Part shown: positions 13,501 to 28,500 of the stretch, in pieces
Position numbering within the stretch: the stretch's first letter is position 1
How the letters are laid out: every line of letters begins with the position of its first letter
Assembly (NCBI GenBank): GCA_950097015.1
Contig: CATNEN010000025.1
Coordinates: 7,244,001-7,308,000 of the forward strand
Source of the DNA: Macrostomum hystrix
Lineage: Eukaryota; Platyhelminthes; Macrostomidae
Length of the DNA: 64,000 nt
Direction of reading: 5' to 3'
Position numbers and translations under genes: made by a program
Notes under the pieces: generated by a model
What the model was told of the DNA's origin: nothing
What the model saw: the letters and a program-made list of their open reading frames with translations, nothing else
Database searches by the model: none

Positions 13501-16500
13501 CTTGATTTTGGTCGCCTTGCCGGGCTGCGTCTTCACTGTGACGCGAACAAACTTCGGCAGCTTCGGCAGCTCTGGCAGTGCCACGTTCTCTAGATCGCTC
13601 GGTCGCAGTGCACTTCCTGGTCGAGGCGTCACCTTGTTCACCTGCACGTACTTCTCTGGCTTGTCCTCGTCGCCGACAAACACGGTCACCTCGCTCACCG
13701 AGTCGGGAGTGCTGCTCGAGAGCACCACCTTCATCAGGCTGGCAGTATTTGGCAGTTTAGTTACATCGAAGGTCAGCTGAGTAACACTACCAGGCTGAAC
13801 AGGTAGTCCGCGACCTCCAGGCAGCACCTCGTTTCTCTCACCGACTGGGACCTCCTTCTTCTCTGGCAGTTTCTCGACTCTGGTCAGGGCGCTGCGTGGC
13901 AGCTCGCCGCTCTCAAACAGTTTCACACTCTTGCGCAGGCACTGGGCCGGTCGTCTGGTTGTGGTGGTCGCAGGCACAGGCGTTGTGGTCGTCTTTCCTC
14001 CCGCCGCCGGCAGAGATGGCATCGGGAAGGTGAGCTTCTCAGCAGCTGGTGTTCCGCGCGATCTGCCAGACGTGCTGGCTGCAGCGCGTGTTGTAGTCGT
14101 CAAAACGGTGGTCTTCGGCTCGTGACAGGCCTTTAGCTCAGCCTTGATTTTGGTCGCCTTGCCGGGCTGCGTCTTCACTGTGACGCGAACAAACTTCGGC
14201 AGCTTCGGCAGCTCTGGCAGTGCCACGTTCTCTAGATCGCTCGGTCGCAGTGCACTTCCTGGTCGAGGCGTCACCTTGTTCACCTGCACGTACTTCTCTG
14301 GCTTGTCCTCGTCGCCGACAAACACGGTCACCTCGCTCACCGAGTCGGGAGTGCTGCTCGAGAGCACCACCTTCATCAGGCTGGCAGTATTTGGCAGTTT
14401 AGTTACATCGAAGGTCAGCTGAGTAACACTACCAGGCTGAACAGGTAGTCCGCGACCTCCAGGCAGCACCTCGTTTCTCTCACCGACTGGGACCTCCTTC
14501 TTCTCTGGCAGTTTCTCGACTCTGGTCAGGGCGCTGCGTGGCAGCTCGCCGCTCTCAAACAGTTTCACACTCTTGCGCAGGCACTGGGCCGGTCGTCTGG
14601 TTGTGGTGGTCGCAGGCACAGGCGTTGTGGTCGTCTTTCCTCCCGCCGCCGGCAGAGATGGCATCGGGAAGGTGAGCTTCTCAGCAGCTGGTGTTCCGCG
14701 CGATCTGCCAGACGTGCTGGCTGCAGCGCGTGTTGTAGTCGTCAAAACGGTGGTCTTCGGCTCGTGACAGGCCTTTAGCTCAGCCTTGATTTTGGTCGCC
14801 TTGCCGGGCTGCGTCTTCACTGTGACGCGAACAAACTTCGGCAGCTTCGGCAGCTCTGGCAGTGCCACGTTCTCTAGATCGCTCGGTCGCAGTGCACTTC
14901 CTGGTCGAGGCGTCACCTTGTTCACCTGCACGTACTTCTCTGGCTTGTCCTCGTCGCCGACAAACACGGTCACCTCGCTCACCGAGTCGGGAGTGCTGCT
15001 CGAGAGCACCACCTTCATCAGGCTGGCAGTATTTGGCAGTTTAGTTACATCGAAGGTCAGCTGAGTAACACTACCAGGCTGAACAGGTAGTCCGCGACCT
15101 CCAGGCAGCACCTCGTTTCTCTCACCGACTGGGACCTCCTTCTTCTCTGGCAGTTTCTCGACTCTGGTCAGGGCGCTGCGTGGCAGCTCGCCGCTCTCAA
15201 ACAGTTTCACACTCTTGCGCAGGCACTGGGCCGGTCGTCTGGTTGTGGTGGTCGCAGGCACAGGCGTTGTGGTCGTCTTTCCTCCCGCCGCCGGCAGAGA
15301 TGGCATCGGGAAGGTGAGCTTCTCAGCAGCTGGTGTTCCGCGCGATCTGCCAGACGTGCTGGCTGCAGCGCGTGTTGTAGTCGTCAAAACGGTGGTCTTC
15401 GGCTCGTGACAGGCCTTTAGCTCAGCCTTGATTTTGGTCGCCTTGCCGGGCTGCGTCTTCACTGTGACGCGAACAAACTTCGGCAGCTTCGGCAGCTCTG
15501 GCAGTGCCACGTTCTCTAGATCGCTCGGTCGCAGTGCACTTCCTGGTCGAGGCGTCACCTTGTTCACCTGCACGTACTTCTCTGGCTTGTCCTCGTCGCC
15601 GACAAACACGGTCACCTCGCTCACCGAGTCGGGAGTGCTGCTCGAGAGCACCACCTTCATCAGGCTGGCAGTATTTGGCAGTTTAGTTACATCGAAGGTC
15701 AGCTGAGTAACACTACCAGGCTGAACAGGTAGTCCGCGACCTCCAGGCAGCACCTCGTTTCTCTCACCGACTGGGACCTCCTTCTTCTCTGGCAGTTTCT
15801 CGACTCTGGTCAGGGCGCTGCGTGGCAGCTCGCCGCTCTCAAACAGTTTCACACTCTTGCGCAGGCACTGGGCCGGTCGTCTGGTTGTGGTGGTCGCAGG
15901 CACAGGCGTTGTGGTCGTCTTTCCTCCCGCCGCCGGCAGAGATGGCATCGGGAAGGTGAGCTTCTCAGCAGCTGGTGTTCCGCGCGATCTGCCAGACGTG
16001 CTGGCTGCAGCGCGTGTTGTAGTCGTCAAAACGGTGGTCTTCGGCTCGTGACAGGCCTTTAGCTCAGCCTTGATTTTGGTCGCCTTGCCGGGCTGCGTCT
16101 TCACTGTGACGCGAACAAACTTCGGCAGCTTCGGCAGCTCTGGCAGTGCCACGTTCTCTAGATCGCTCGGTCGCAGTGCACTTCCTGGTCGAGGCGTCAC
16201 CTTGTTCACCTGCACGTACTTCTCTGGCTTGTCCTCGTCGCCGACAAACACGGTCACCTCGCTCACCGAGTCGGGAGTGCTGCTCGAGAGCACCACCTTC
16301 ATCAGGCTGGCAGTATTTGGCAGTTTAGTTACATCGAAGGTCAGCTGAGTAACACTACCAGGCTGAACAGGTAGTCCGCGACCTCCAGGCAGCACCTCGT
16401 TTCTCTCACCGACTGGGACCTCCTTCTTCTCTGGCAGTTTCTCGACTCTGGTCAGGGCGCTGCGTGGCAGCTCGCCGCTCTCAAACAGTTTCACACTCTT

Positions 16501-19500
16501 GCGCAGGCACTGGGCCGGTCGTCTGGTTGTGGTGGTCGCAGGCACAGGCGTTGTGGTCGTCTTTCCTCCCGCCGCCGGCAGAGATGGCATCGGGAAGGTG
16601 AGCTTCTCAGCAGCTGGTGTTCCGCGCGATCTGCCAGACGTGCTGGCTGCAGCGCGTGTTGTAGTCGTCAAAACGGTGGTCTTCGGCTCGTGACAGGCCT
16701 TTAGCTCAGCCTTGATTTTGGTCGCCTTGCCGGGCTGCGTCTTCACTGTGACGCGAACAAACTTCGGCAGCTTCGGCAGCTCTGGCAGTGCCACGTTCTC
16801 TAGATCGCTCGGTCGCAGTGCACTTCCTGGTCGAGGCGTCACCTTGTTCACCTGCACGTACTTCTCTGGCTTGTCCTCGTCGCCGACAAACACGGTCACC
16901 TCGCTCACCGAGTCGGGAGTGCTGCTCGAGAGCACCACCTTCATCAGGCTGGCAGTATTTGGCAGTTTAGTTACATCGAAGGTCAGCTGAGTAACACTAC
17001 CAGGCTGAACAGGTAGTCCGCGACCTCCAGGCAGCACCTCGTTTCTCTCACCGACTGGGACCTCCTTCTTCTCTGGCAGTTTCTCGACTCTGGTCAGGGC
17101 GCTGCGTGGCAGCTCGCCGCTCTCAAACAGTTTCACACTCTTGCGCAGGCACTGGGCCGGTCGTCTGGTTGTGGTGGTCGCAGGCACAGGCGTTGTGGTC
17201 GTCTTTCCTCCCGCCGCCGGCAGAGATGGCATCGGGAAGGTGAGCTTCTCAGCAGCTGGTGTTCCGCGCGATCTGCCAGACGTGCTGGCTGCAGCGCGTG
17301 TTGTAGTCGTCAAAACGGTGGTCTTCGGCTCGTGACAGGCCTTTAGCTCAGCCTTGATTTTGGTCGCCTTGCCGGGCTGCGTCTTCACTGTGACGCGAAC
17401 AAACTTCGGCAGCTTCGGCAGCTCTGGCAGTGCCACGTTCTCTAGATCGCTCGGTCGCAGTGCACTTCCTGGTCGAGGCGTCACCTTGTTCACCTGCACG
17501 TACTTCTCTGGCTTGTCCTCGTCGCCGACAAACACGGTCACCTCGCTCACCGAGTCGGGAGTGCTGCTCGAGAGCACCACCTTCATCAGGCTGGCAGTAT
17601 TTGGCAGTTTAGTTACATCGAAGGTCAGCTGAGTAACACTACCAGGCTGAACAGGTAGTCCGCGACCTCCAGGCAGCACCTCGTTTCTCTCACCGACTGG
17701 GACCCTCCTTCTTCTCTGGCAGTTTCTCGACTCTGGTCAGGGCGCTGCGTGGCAGCTCGCCGCTCTCAAACAGTTTCACACTCTTGCGCAGGCACTGGGC
17801 CGGTCGTCTGGTTGTGGTGGTCGCAGGCACAGGCGTTGTGGTCGTCTTTCCTCCCGCCGCCGGCAGAGATGGCATCGGGAAGGTGAGCTTCTCAGCAGCT
17901 GGTGTTCCGCGCGATCTGCCAGACGTGCTGGCTGCAGCGCGTGTTGTAGTCGTCAAAACGGTGGTCTTCGGCTCGTGACAGGCCTTTAGCTCAGCCTTGA
18001 TTTTGGTCGCCTTGCCGGGCTGCGTCTTCACTGTGACGCGAACAAACTTCGGCAGCTTCGGCAGCTCTGGCAGTGCCACGTTCTCTAGATCGCTCGGTCG
18101 CAGTGCACTTCCTGGTCGAGGCGTCACCTTGTTCACCTGCACGTACTTCTCTGGCTTGTCCTCGTCGCCGACAAACACGGTCACCTCGCTCACCGAGTCG
18201 GGAGTGCTGCTCGAGAGCACCACCTTCATCAGGCTGGCAGTATTTGGCAGTTTAGTTACATCGAAGGTCAGCTGAGTAACACTACCAGGCTGAACAGGTA
18301 GTCCGCGACCTCCAGGCAGCACCTCGTTTCTCTCACCGACTGGGACCTCCTTCTTCTCTGGCAGTTTCTCGACTCTGGTCAGGGCGCTGCGTGGCAGCTC
18401 GCCGCTCTCAAACAGTTTCACACTCTTGCGCAGGCACTGGGCCGGTCGTCTGGTTGTGGTGGTCGCAGGCACAGGCGTTGTGGTCGTCTTTCCTCCCGCC
18501 GCCGGCAGAGATGGCATCGGGAAGGTGAGCTTCTCAGCAGCTGGTGTTCCGCGCGATCTGCCAGACGTGCTGGCTGCAGCGCGTGTTGTAGTCGTCAAAA
18601 CGGTGGTCTTCGGCTCGTGACAGGCCTTTAGCTCAGCCTTGATTTTGGTCGCCTTGCCGGGCTGCGTCTTCACTGTGACGCGAACAAACTTCGGCAGCTT
18701 CGGCAGCTCTGGCAGTGCCACGTTCTCTAGATCGCTCGGTCGCAGTGCACTTCCTGGTCGAGGCGTCACCTTGTTCACCTGCACGTACTTCTCTGGCTTG
18801 TCCTCGTCGCCGACAAACACGGTCACCTCGCTCACCGAGTCGGGAGTGCTGCTCGAGAGCACCACCTTCATCAGGCTGGCAGTATTTGGCAGTTTAGTTA
18901 CATCGAAGGTCAGCTGAGTAACACTACCAGGCTGAACAGGTAGTCCGCGACCTCCAGGCAGCACCTCGTTTCTCTCACCGACTGGGACCTCCTTCTTCTC
19001 TGGCAGTTTCTCGACTCTGGTCAGGGCGCTGCGTGGCAGCTCGCCGCTCTCAAACAGTTTCACACTCTTGCGCAGGCACTGGGCCGGTCGTCTGGTTGTG
19101 GTGGTCGCAGGCACAGGCGTTGTGGTCGTCTTTCCTCCCGCCGCCGGCAGAGATGGCATCGGGAAGGTGAGCTTCTCAGCAGCTGGTGTTCCGCGCGATC
19201 TGCCAGACGTGCTGGCTGCAGCGCGTGTTGTAGTCGTCAAAACGGTGGTCTTCGGCTCGTGACAGGCCTTTAGCTCAGCCTTGATTTTGGTCGCCTTGCC
19301 GGGCTGCGTCTTCACTGTGACGCGAACAAACTTCGGCAGCTTCGGCAGCTCTGGCAGTGCCACGTTCTCTAGATCGCTCGGTCGCAGTGCACTTCCTGGT
19401 CGAGGCGTCACCTTGTTCACCTGCACGTACTTCTCTGGCTTGTCCTCGTCGCCGACAAACACGGTCACCTCGCTCACCGAGTCGGGAGTGCTGCTCGAGA

Positions 19501-22500
19501 GCACCACCTTCATCAGGCTGGCAGTATTTGGCAGTTTAGTTACATCGAAGGTCAGCTGAGTAACACTACCAGGCTGAACAGGTAGTCCGCGACCTCCAGG
19601 CAGCACCTCGTTTCTCTCACCGACTGGGACCTCCTTCTTCTCTGGCAGTTTCTCGACTCTGGTCAGGGCGCTGCGTGGCAGCTCGCCGCTCTCAAACAGT
19701 TTCACACTCTTGCGCAGGCACTGGGCCGGTCGTCTGGTTGTGGTGGTCGCAGGCACAGGCGTTGTGGTCGTCTTTCCTCCCGCCGCCGGCAGAGATGGCA
19801 TCGGGAAGGTGAGCTTCTCAGCAGCTGGTGTTCCGCGCGATCTGCCAGACGTGCTGGCTGCAGCGCGTGTTGTAGTCGTCAAAACGGTGGTCTTCGGCTC
19901 GTGACAGGCCTTTAGCTCAGCCTTGATTTTGGTCGCCTTGCCGGGCTGCGTCTTCACTGTGACGCGAACAAACTTCGGCAGCTTCGGCAGCTCTGGCAGT
20001 GCCACGTTCTCTAGATCGCTCGGTCGCAGTGCACTTCCTGGTCGAGGCGTCACCTTGTTCACCTGCACGTACTTCTCTGGCTTGTCCTCGTCGCCGACAA
20101 ACACGGTCACCTCGCTCACCGAGTCGGGAGTGCTGCTCGAGAGCACCACCTTCATCAGGCTGGCAGTATTTGGCAGTTTAGTTACATCGAAGGTCAGCTG
20201 AGTAACACTACCAGGCTGAACAGGTAGCCCGCGACCTCCAGGCAGCACCTCGTTTCTCTCACCGACTGGGACCTCCTTCTTCTCTGGCAGTTTCTCGACT
20301 CTGGTCAGGGCGCTGCGTGGCAGCTCGCCGCTCTCAAACAGTTTCACACTCTTGCGCAGGCACTGGGCCGGTCGTCTGGTTGTGGTGGTCGCAGGCACAG
20401 GCGTTGTGGTCGTCTTTCCTCCCGCCGCCGGCAGAGATGGCATCGGGAAGGTGAGCTTCTCAGCAGCTGGTGTTCCGCGCGATCTGCCAGACGTGCTGGC
20501 TGCAGCGCGTGTTGTAGTCGTCAAAACGGTGGTCTTCGGCTCGTGACAGGCCTTTAGCTCAGCCTTGATTTTGGTCGCCTTGCCGGGCTGCGTCTTCACT
20601 GTGACGCGAACAAACTTCGGCAGCTTCGGCAGCTCTGGCAGTGCCACGTTCTCTAGATCGCTCGGTCGCAGTGCACTTCCTGGTCGAGGCGTCACCTTGT
20701 TCACCTGCACGTACTTCTCTGGCTTGTCCTCGTCGCCGACAAACACGGTCACCTCGCTCACCGAGTCGGGAGTGCTGCTCGAGAGCACCACCTTCATCAG
20801 GCTGGCAGTATTTGGCAGTTTAGTTACATCGAAGGTCAGCTGAGTAACACTACCAGGCTGAACAGGTAGTCCGCGACCTCCAGGCAGCACCTCGTTTCTC
20901 TCACCGACTGGGACCTCCTTCTTCTCTGGCAGTTTCTCGACTCTGGTCAGGGCGCTGCGTGGCAGCTCGCCGCTCTCAAACAGTTTCACACTCTTGCGCA
21001 GGCACTGGGCCGGTCGTCTGGTTGTGGTGGTCGCAGGCACAGGCGTTGTGGTCGTCTTTCCTCCCGCCGCCGGCAGAGATGGCATCGGGAAGGTGAGCTT
21101 CTCAGCAGCTGGTGTTCCGCGCGATCTGCCAGACGTGCTGGCTGCAGCGCGTGTTGTAGTCGTCAAAACGGTGGTCTTCGGCTCGTGACAGGCCTTTAGC
21201 TCAGCCTTGATTTTGGTCGCCTTGCCGGGCTGCGTCTTCACTGTGACGCGAACAAACTTCGGCAGCTTCGGCAGCTCTGGCAGTGCCACGTTCTCTAGAT
21301 CGCTCGGTCGCAGTGCACTTCCTGGTCGAGGCGTCACCTTGTTCACCTGCACGTACTTCTCTGGCTTGTCCTCGTCGCCGACAAACACGGTCACCTCGCT
21401 CACCGAGTCGGGAGTGCTGCTCGAGAGCACCACCTTCATCAGGCTGGCAGTATTTGGCAGTTTAGTTACATCGAAGGTCAGCTGAGTAACACTACCAGGC
21501 TGAACAGGTAGTCCGCGACCTCCAGGCAGCACCTCGTTTCTCTCACCGACTGGGACCTCCTTCTTCTCTGGCAGTTTCTCGACTCTGGTCAGGGCGCTGC
21601 GTGGCAGCTCGCCGCTCTCAAACAGTTTCACACTCTTGCGCAGGCACTGGGCCGGTCGTCTGGTTGTGGTGGTCGCAGGCACAGGCGTTGTGGTCGTCTT
21701 TCCTCCCGCCGCCGGCAGAGATGGCATCGGGAAGGTGAGCTTCTCAGCAGCTGGTGTTCCGCGCGATCTGCCAGACGTGCTGGCTGCAGCGCGTGTTGTA
21801 GTCGTCAAAACGGTGGTCTTCGGCTCGTGACAGGCCTTTAGCTCAGCCTTGATTTTGGTCGCCTTGCCGGGCTGCGTCTTCACTGTGACGCGAACAAACT
21901 TCGGCAGCTTCGGCAGCTCTGGCAGTGCCACGTTCTCTAGATCGCTCGGTCGCAGTGCACTTCCTGGTCGAGGCGTCACCTTGTTCACCTGCACGTACTT
22001 CTCTGGCTTGTCCTCGTCGCCGACAAACACGGTCACCTCGCTCACCGAGTCGGGAGTGCTGCTCGAGAGCACCACCTTCATCAGGCTGGCAGTATTTGGC
22101 AGTTTAGTTACATCGAAGGTCAGCTGAGTAACACTACCAGGCTGAACAGGTAGTCCCGCGACCTCCAGGCAGCACCTCGTTTCTCTCACCGACTGGGACC
22201 TCCTTCTTCTCTGGCAGTTTCTCGACTCTGGTCAGGGCGCTGCGTGGCAGCTCGCCGCTCTCAAACAGTTTCACACTCTTGCGCAGGCACTGGGCCGGTC
22301 GTCTGGTTGTGGTGGTCGCAGGCACAGGCGTTGTGGTCGTCTTTCCTCCCGCCGCCGGCAGAGATGGCATCGGGAAGGTGAGCTTCTCAGCAGCTGGTGT
22401 TCCGCGCGATCTGCCAGACGTGCTGGCTGCAGCGCGTGTTGTAGTCGTCAAAACGGTGGTCTTCGGCTCGTGACAGGCCTTTAGCTCAGCCTTGATTTTG

Positions 22501-25500
22501 GTCGCCTTGCCGGGCTGCGTCTTCACTGTGACGCGAACAAACTTCGGCAGCTTCGGCAGCTCTGGCAGTGCCACGTTCTCTAGATCGCTCGGTCGCAGTG
22601 CACTTCCTGGTCGAGGCGTCACCTTGTTCACCTGCACGTACTTCTCTGGCTTGTCCTCGTCGCCGACAAACACGGTCACCTCGCTCACCGAGTCGGGAGT
22701 GCTGCTCGAGAGCACCACCTTCATCAGGCTGGCAGTATTTGGCAGTTTAGTTACATCGAAGGTCAGCTGAGTAACACTACCAGGCTGAACAGGTAGTCCG
22801 CGACCTCCAGGCAGCACCTCGTTTCTCTCACCGACTGGGACCTCCTTCTTCTCTGGCAGTTTCTCGACTCTGGTCAGGGCGCTGCGTGGCAGCTCGCCGC
22901 TCTCAAACAGTTTCACACTCTTGCGCAGGCACTGGGCCGGTCGTCTGGTTGTGGTGGTCGCAGGCACAGGCGTTGTGGTCGTCTTTCCTCCCGCCGCCGG
23001 CAGAGATGGCATCGGGAAGGTGAGCTTCTCAGCAGCTGGTGTTCCGCGCGATCTGCCAGACGTGCTGGCTGCAGCGCGTGTTGTAGTCGTCAAAACGGTG
23101 GTCTTCGGCTCGTGACAGGCCTTTAGCTCAGCCTTGATTTTGGTCGCCTTGCCGGGCTGCGTCTTCACTGTGACGCGAACAAACTTCGGCAGCTTCGGCA
23201 GCTCTGGCAGTGCCACGTTCTCTAGATCGCTCGGTCGCAGTGCACTTCCTGGTCGAGGCGTCACCTTGTTCACCTGCACGTACTTCTCTGGCTTGTCCTC
23301 GTCGCCGACAAACACGGTCACCTCGCTCACCGAGTCGGGAGTGCTGCTCGAGAGCACCACCTTCATCAGGCTGGCAGTATTTGGCAGTTTAGTTACATCG
23401 AAGGTCAGCTGAGTAACACTACCAGGCTGAACAGGTAGTCCGCGACCTCCAGGCAGCACCTCGTTTCTCTCACCGACTGGGACCTCCTTCTTCTCTGGCA
23501 GTTTCTCGACTCTGGTCAGGGCGCTGCGTGGCAGCTCGCCGCTCTCAAACAGTTTCACACTCTTGCGCAGGCACTGGGCCGGTCGTCTGGTTGTGGTGGT
23601 CGCAGGCACAGGCGTTGTGGTCGTCTTTCCTCCCGCCGCCGGCAGAGATGGCATCGGGAAGGTGAGCTTCTCAGCAGCTGGTGTTCCGCGCGATCTGCCA
23701 GACGTGCTGGCTGCAGCGCGTGTTGTAGTCGTCAAAACGGTGGTCTTCGGCTCGTGACAGGCCTTTAGCTCAGCCTTGATTTTGGTCGCCTTGCCGGGCT
23801 GCGTCTTCACTGTGACGCGAACAAACTTCGGCAGCTTCGGCAGCTCTGGCAGTGCCACGTTCTCTAGATCGCTCGGTCGCAGTGCACTTCCTGGTCGAGG
23901 CGTCACCTTGTTCACCTGCACGTACTTCTCTGGCTTGTCCTCGTCGCCGACAAACACGGTCACCTCGCTCACCGAGTCGGGAGTGCTGCTCGAGAGCACC
24001 ACCTTCATCAGGCTGGCAGTATTTGGCAGTTTAGTTACATCGAAGGTCAGCTGAGTAACACTACCAGGCTGAACAGGTAGTCCGCGACCTCCAGGCAGCA
24101 CCTCGTTTCTCTCACCGACTGGGACCTCCTTCTTCTCTGGCAGTTTCTCGACTCTGGTCAGGGCGCTGCGTGGCAGCTCGCCGCTCTCAAACAGTTTCAC
24201 ACTCTTGCGCAGGCACTGGGCCGGTCGTCTGGTTGTGGTGGTCGCAGGCACAGGCGTTGTGGTCGTCTTTCCTCCCGCCGCCGGCAGAGATGGCATCGGG
24301 AAGGTGAGCTTCTCAGCAGCTGGTGTTCCGCGCGATCTGCCAGACGTGCTGGCTGCAGCGCGTGTTGTAGTCGTCAAAACGGTGGTCTTCGGCTCGTGAC
24401 AGGCCTTTAGCTCAGCCTTGATTTTGGTCGCCTTGCCGGGCTGCGTCTTCACTGTGACGCGAACAAACTTCGGCAGCTTCGGCAGCTCTGGCAGTGCCAC
24501 GTTCTCTAGATCGCTCGGTCGCAGTGCACTTCCTGGTCGAGGCGTCACCTTGTTCACCTGCACGTACTTCTCTGGCTTGTCCTCGTCGCCGACAAACACG
24601 GTCACCTCGCTCACCGAGTCGGGAGTGCTGCTCGAGAGCACCACCTTCATCAGGCTGGCAGTATTTGGCAGTTTAGTTACATCGAATGTCAGCTGAGTAA
24701 CACTACCAGGCTGAACAGGTAGTCCGCGACCTCCAGGCAGCACCTCGTTTCTCTCACCGACTGGGACCTCCTTCTTCTCTGGCAGTTTCTCGACTCTGGT
24801 CAGGGCGCTGCGTGGCAGCTCGCCGCTCTCAAACAGTTTCACACTCTTGCGCAGGCACTGGGCCGGTCGTCTGGTTGTGGTGGTCGCAGGCACAGGCGTT
24901 GTGGTCGTCTTTCCTCCCGCCGCCGGCAGAGATGGCATCGGGAAGGTGAGCTTCTCAGCAGCTGGTGTTCCGCGCGATCTGCCAGACGTGCTGGCTGCAG
25001 CGCGTGTTGTAGTCGTCAAAACGGTGGTCTTCGGCTCGTGACAGGCCTTTAGCTCAGCCTTGATTTTGGTCGCCTTGCCGAGCTGCGTCTTCACTGTGAC
25101 GCGAACAAACTTCGGCAGCTTCGGCAGCTCTGGCAGTGCCACGTTCTCTAGATCGCTCGGTCGCAGTGCACTTCCTGGTCGAGGCGTCACCTTGTTCACC
25201 TGCACGTACTTCTCTGGCTTGTCCTCGTCGCCGACAAACACGGTCACCTCGCTCACCGAGTCGGGAGTGCTGCTCGAGAGCACCACCTTCATCAGGCTGG
25301 CAGTATTTGGCAGTTTAGTTACATCGAATGTCAGCTGAGTAACACTACCAGGCTGAACAGGTAGTCCGCGACCTCCAGGCAGCACCTCGTTTCTCTCACC
25401 GACTGGGACCTCCTTCTTCTCTGGCAGTTTCTCGACTCTGGTCAGGGCGCTGCGTGGCAGCTCGCCGCTCTCAAACAGTTTCACACTCTTGCGCAGGCAC

Positions 25501-28500
25501 TGGGCCGGTCGTCTGGTTGTGGTGGTCGCAGGCACAGGCGTTGTGGTCGTCTTTCCTCCCGCCGCCGGCAGAGATGGCATCGGGAAGGTGAGCTTCTCAG
25601 CAGCTGGTGTTCCGCGCGATCTGCCAGACGTGCTGGCTGCAGCGCGTGTTGTAGTCGTCAAAACGGTGGTCTTCGGCTCGTGACAGGCCTTTAGCTCAGC
25701 CTTGATTTTGGTCGCATTGCCGGGCTGCGTCTTCACTGTGACGCGAACAAACTTCGGCAGCTTCGGCAGCTCTGGCAGTGCCACGTTCTCTAGATCGCTC
25801 GGTCGCAGTGCACTTCCTGGTCGAGGCGTCACCTTGTTCACCTGCACGTACTTCTCTGGCTTGTCCTCGTCGCCGACAAACACGGTTACCTCGCTCACCG
25901 AGTCGGGAGTGCTGCTCGAGAGCACCACCTTCATCAGGCTGGCAGTATTTGGCAGTTTAGTTACATCGAAGGTCAGCTGAGTAACACTACCAGGCTGAAC
26001 AGGTAGCCCGCGACCTCCAGGCAGCACCTCGTTTCTCTCACCGACTGGGACCTCCTTCTTCTCTGGCAGTTTCTCGACTCTGGTCAGGGCGCTGCGTGGC
26101 AGCTCGCCGCTCTCAAACAGTTTCACACTCTTGCGCAGGCACTGGGCCGGTCGTCTGGTTGTGGTGGTCGCAGGCACAGGCGTTGTGGTCGTCTTTCCTC
26201 CCGCCGCCGGCAGAGATGGCATCGGGAAGGTGAGCTTCTCAGCAGCTGGTGTTCCGCGCGATCTGCCAGACGTGCTGGCTGCAGCGCGTGTTGTAGTCGT
26301 CAAAACGGTGGTCTTCGGCTCGTGACAGGCCTTTAGCTCAGCCTTGATTTTGGTCGCCTTGCCGGGCTGCGTCTTCACTGTGACGCGAACAAACTTCGGC
26401 AGCTTCGGCAGCTCTGGCAGTGCCACGTTCTCTAGATCGCTCGGTCGCAGTGCACTTCCTGGTCGAGGCGTCACCTTGTTCACCTGCACGTACTTCTCTG
26501 GCTTGTCCTCGTCGCCGACAAACACGGTCACCTCGCTCACCGAGTCGGGAGTGCTGCTCGAGAGCACCACCTTCATCAGGCTGGCAGTATTTGGCAGTTT
26601 AGTTACATCGAAGGTCAGCTGAGTAACACTACCAGGCTGAACAGGTAGTCCGCGACCTCCAGGCAGCACCTCGTTTCTCTCACCGACTGGGACCTCCTTC
26701 TTCTCTGGCAGTTTCTCGACTCTGGTCAGGGCGCTGCGTGGCAGCTCGCCGCTCTCAAACAGTTTCACACTCTTGCGCAGGCACTGGGCCGGTCGTCTGG
26801 TTGTGGTGGTCGCAGGCACAGGCGTTGTGGTCGTCTTTCCTCCCGCCGCCGGCAGAGATGGCATCGGGAAGGTGAGCTTCTCAGCAGCTGGTGTTCCGCG
26901 CGATCTGCCAGACGTGCTGGCTGCAGCGCGTGTTGTAGTCGTCAAAACGGTGGTCTTCGGCTCGTGACAGGCCTTTAGCTCAGCCTTGATTTTGGTCGCC
27001 TTGCCGGGCTGCGTCTTCACTGTGACGCGAACAAACTTCGGCAGCTTCGGCAGCTCTGGCAGTGCCACGTTCTCTAGATCGCTCGGTCGCAGTGCACTTC
27101 CTGGTCGAGGCGTCACCTTGTTCACCTGCACGTACTTCTCTGGCTTGTCCTCGTCGCCGACAAACACGGTCACCTCGCTCACCGAGTCGGGAGTGCTGCT
27201 CGAGAGCACCACCTTCATCAGGCTGGCAGTATTTGGCAGTTTAGTTACATCGAAGGTCAGCTGAGTAACACTACCAGGCTGAACAGGTAGCCCGCGACCT
27301 CCAGGCAGCACCTCGTTTCTCTCACCGACTGGGACCTCCTTCTTCTCTGGCAGTTTCTCGACTCTGGTCAGGGCGCTGCGTGGCAGCTCGCCGCTCTCAA
27401 ACAGTTTCACACTCTTGCGCAGGCACTGGGCCGGTCGTCTGGTTGTGGTGGTCGCAGGCACAGGCGTTGTGGTCGTCTTTCCTCCCGCCGCCGGCAGAGA
27501 TGGCATCGGGAAGGTGAGCTTCTCAGCAGCTGGTGTTCCGCGCGATCTGCCAGACGTGCTGGCTGCAGCGCGTGTTGTAGTCGTCAAAACGGTGGTCTTC
27601 GGCTCGTGACAGGCCTTTAGCTCAGCCTTGATTTTGGTCGCCTTGCCGGGCTGCGTCTTCACTGTGACGCGAACAAACTTCGGCAGCTTCGGCAGCTCTG
27701 GCAGTGCCACGTTCTCTAGATCGCTCGGTCGCAGTGCACTTCCTGGTCGAGGCGTCACCTTGTTCACCTGCACGTACTTCTCTGGCTTGTCCTCGTCGCC
27801 GACAAACACGGTCACCTCGCTCACCGAGTCGGGAGTGCTGCTCGAGAGCACCACCTTCATCAGGCTGGCAGTATTTGGCAGTTTAGTTACATCGAATGTC
27901 AGCTGAGTAACACTACCAGGCTGAACAGGTAGTCCGCGACCTCCAGGCAGCACCTCGTTTCTCTCACCGACTGGGACCTCCTTCTTCTCTGGCAGTTTCT
28001 CGACTCTGGTCAGGGCGCTGCGTGGCAGCTCGCCGCTCTCAAACAGTTTCACACTCTTGCGCAGGCACTGGGCCGGTCGTCTGGTTGTGGTGGTCGCAGG
28101 CACAGGCGTTGTGGTCGTCTTTCCTCCCGCCGCCGGCAGAGATGGCATCGGGAAGGTGAGCTTCTCAGCAGCTGGTGTTCCGCGCGATCTGCCAGACGTG
28201 CTGGCTGCAGCGCGTGTTGTAGTCGTCAAAACGGTGGTCTTCGGCTCGTGACAGGCCTTTAGCTCAGCCTTGATTTTGGTCGCCTTTCCGGGCTGCGTCT
28301 TCACTGTGACGCGAACAAACTTCGGCTGCTTCGGCAGCTCTGGCAGTGCCACGTTCTCTAGATCGCTCGGTCGCAGTGCACTTCCTGGTCGAGGCGTCAC
28401 CTTGTTCACCTGCACGTACTTCTCTGGCTTGTCCTCGTCGCCGACAAACACGGTTACCTCGCTCACCGAGTCGGGAGTGCTGCTCGAGAGCACCACCTTC

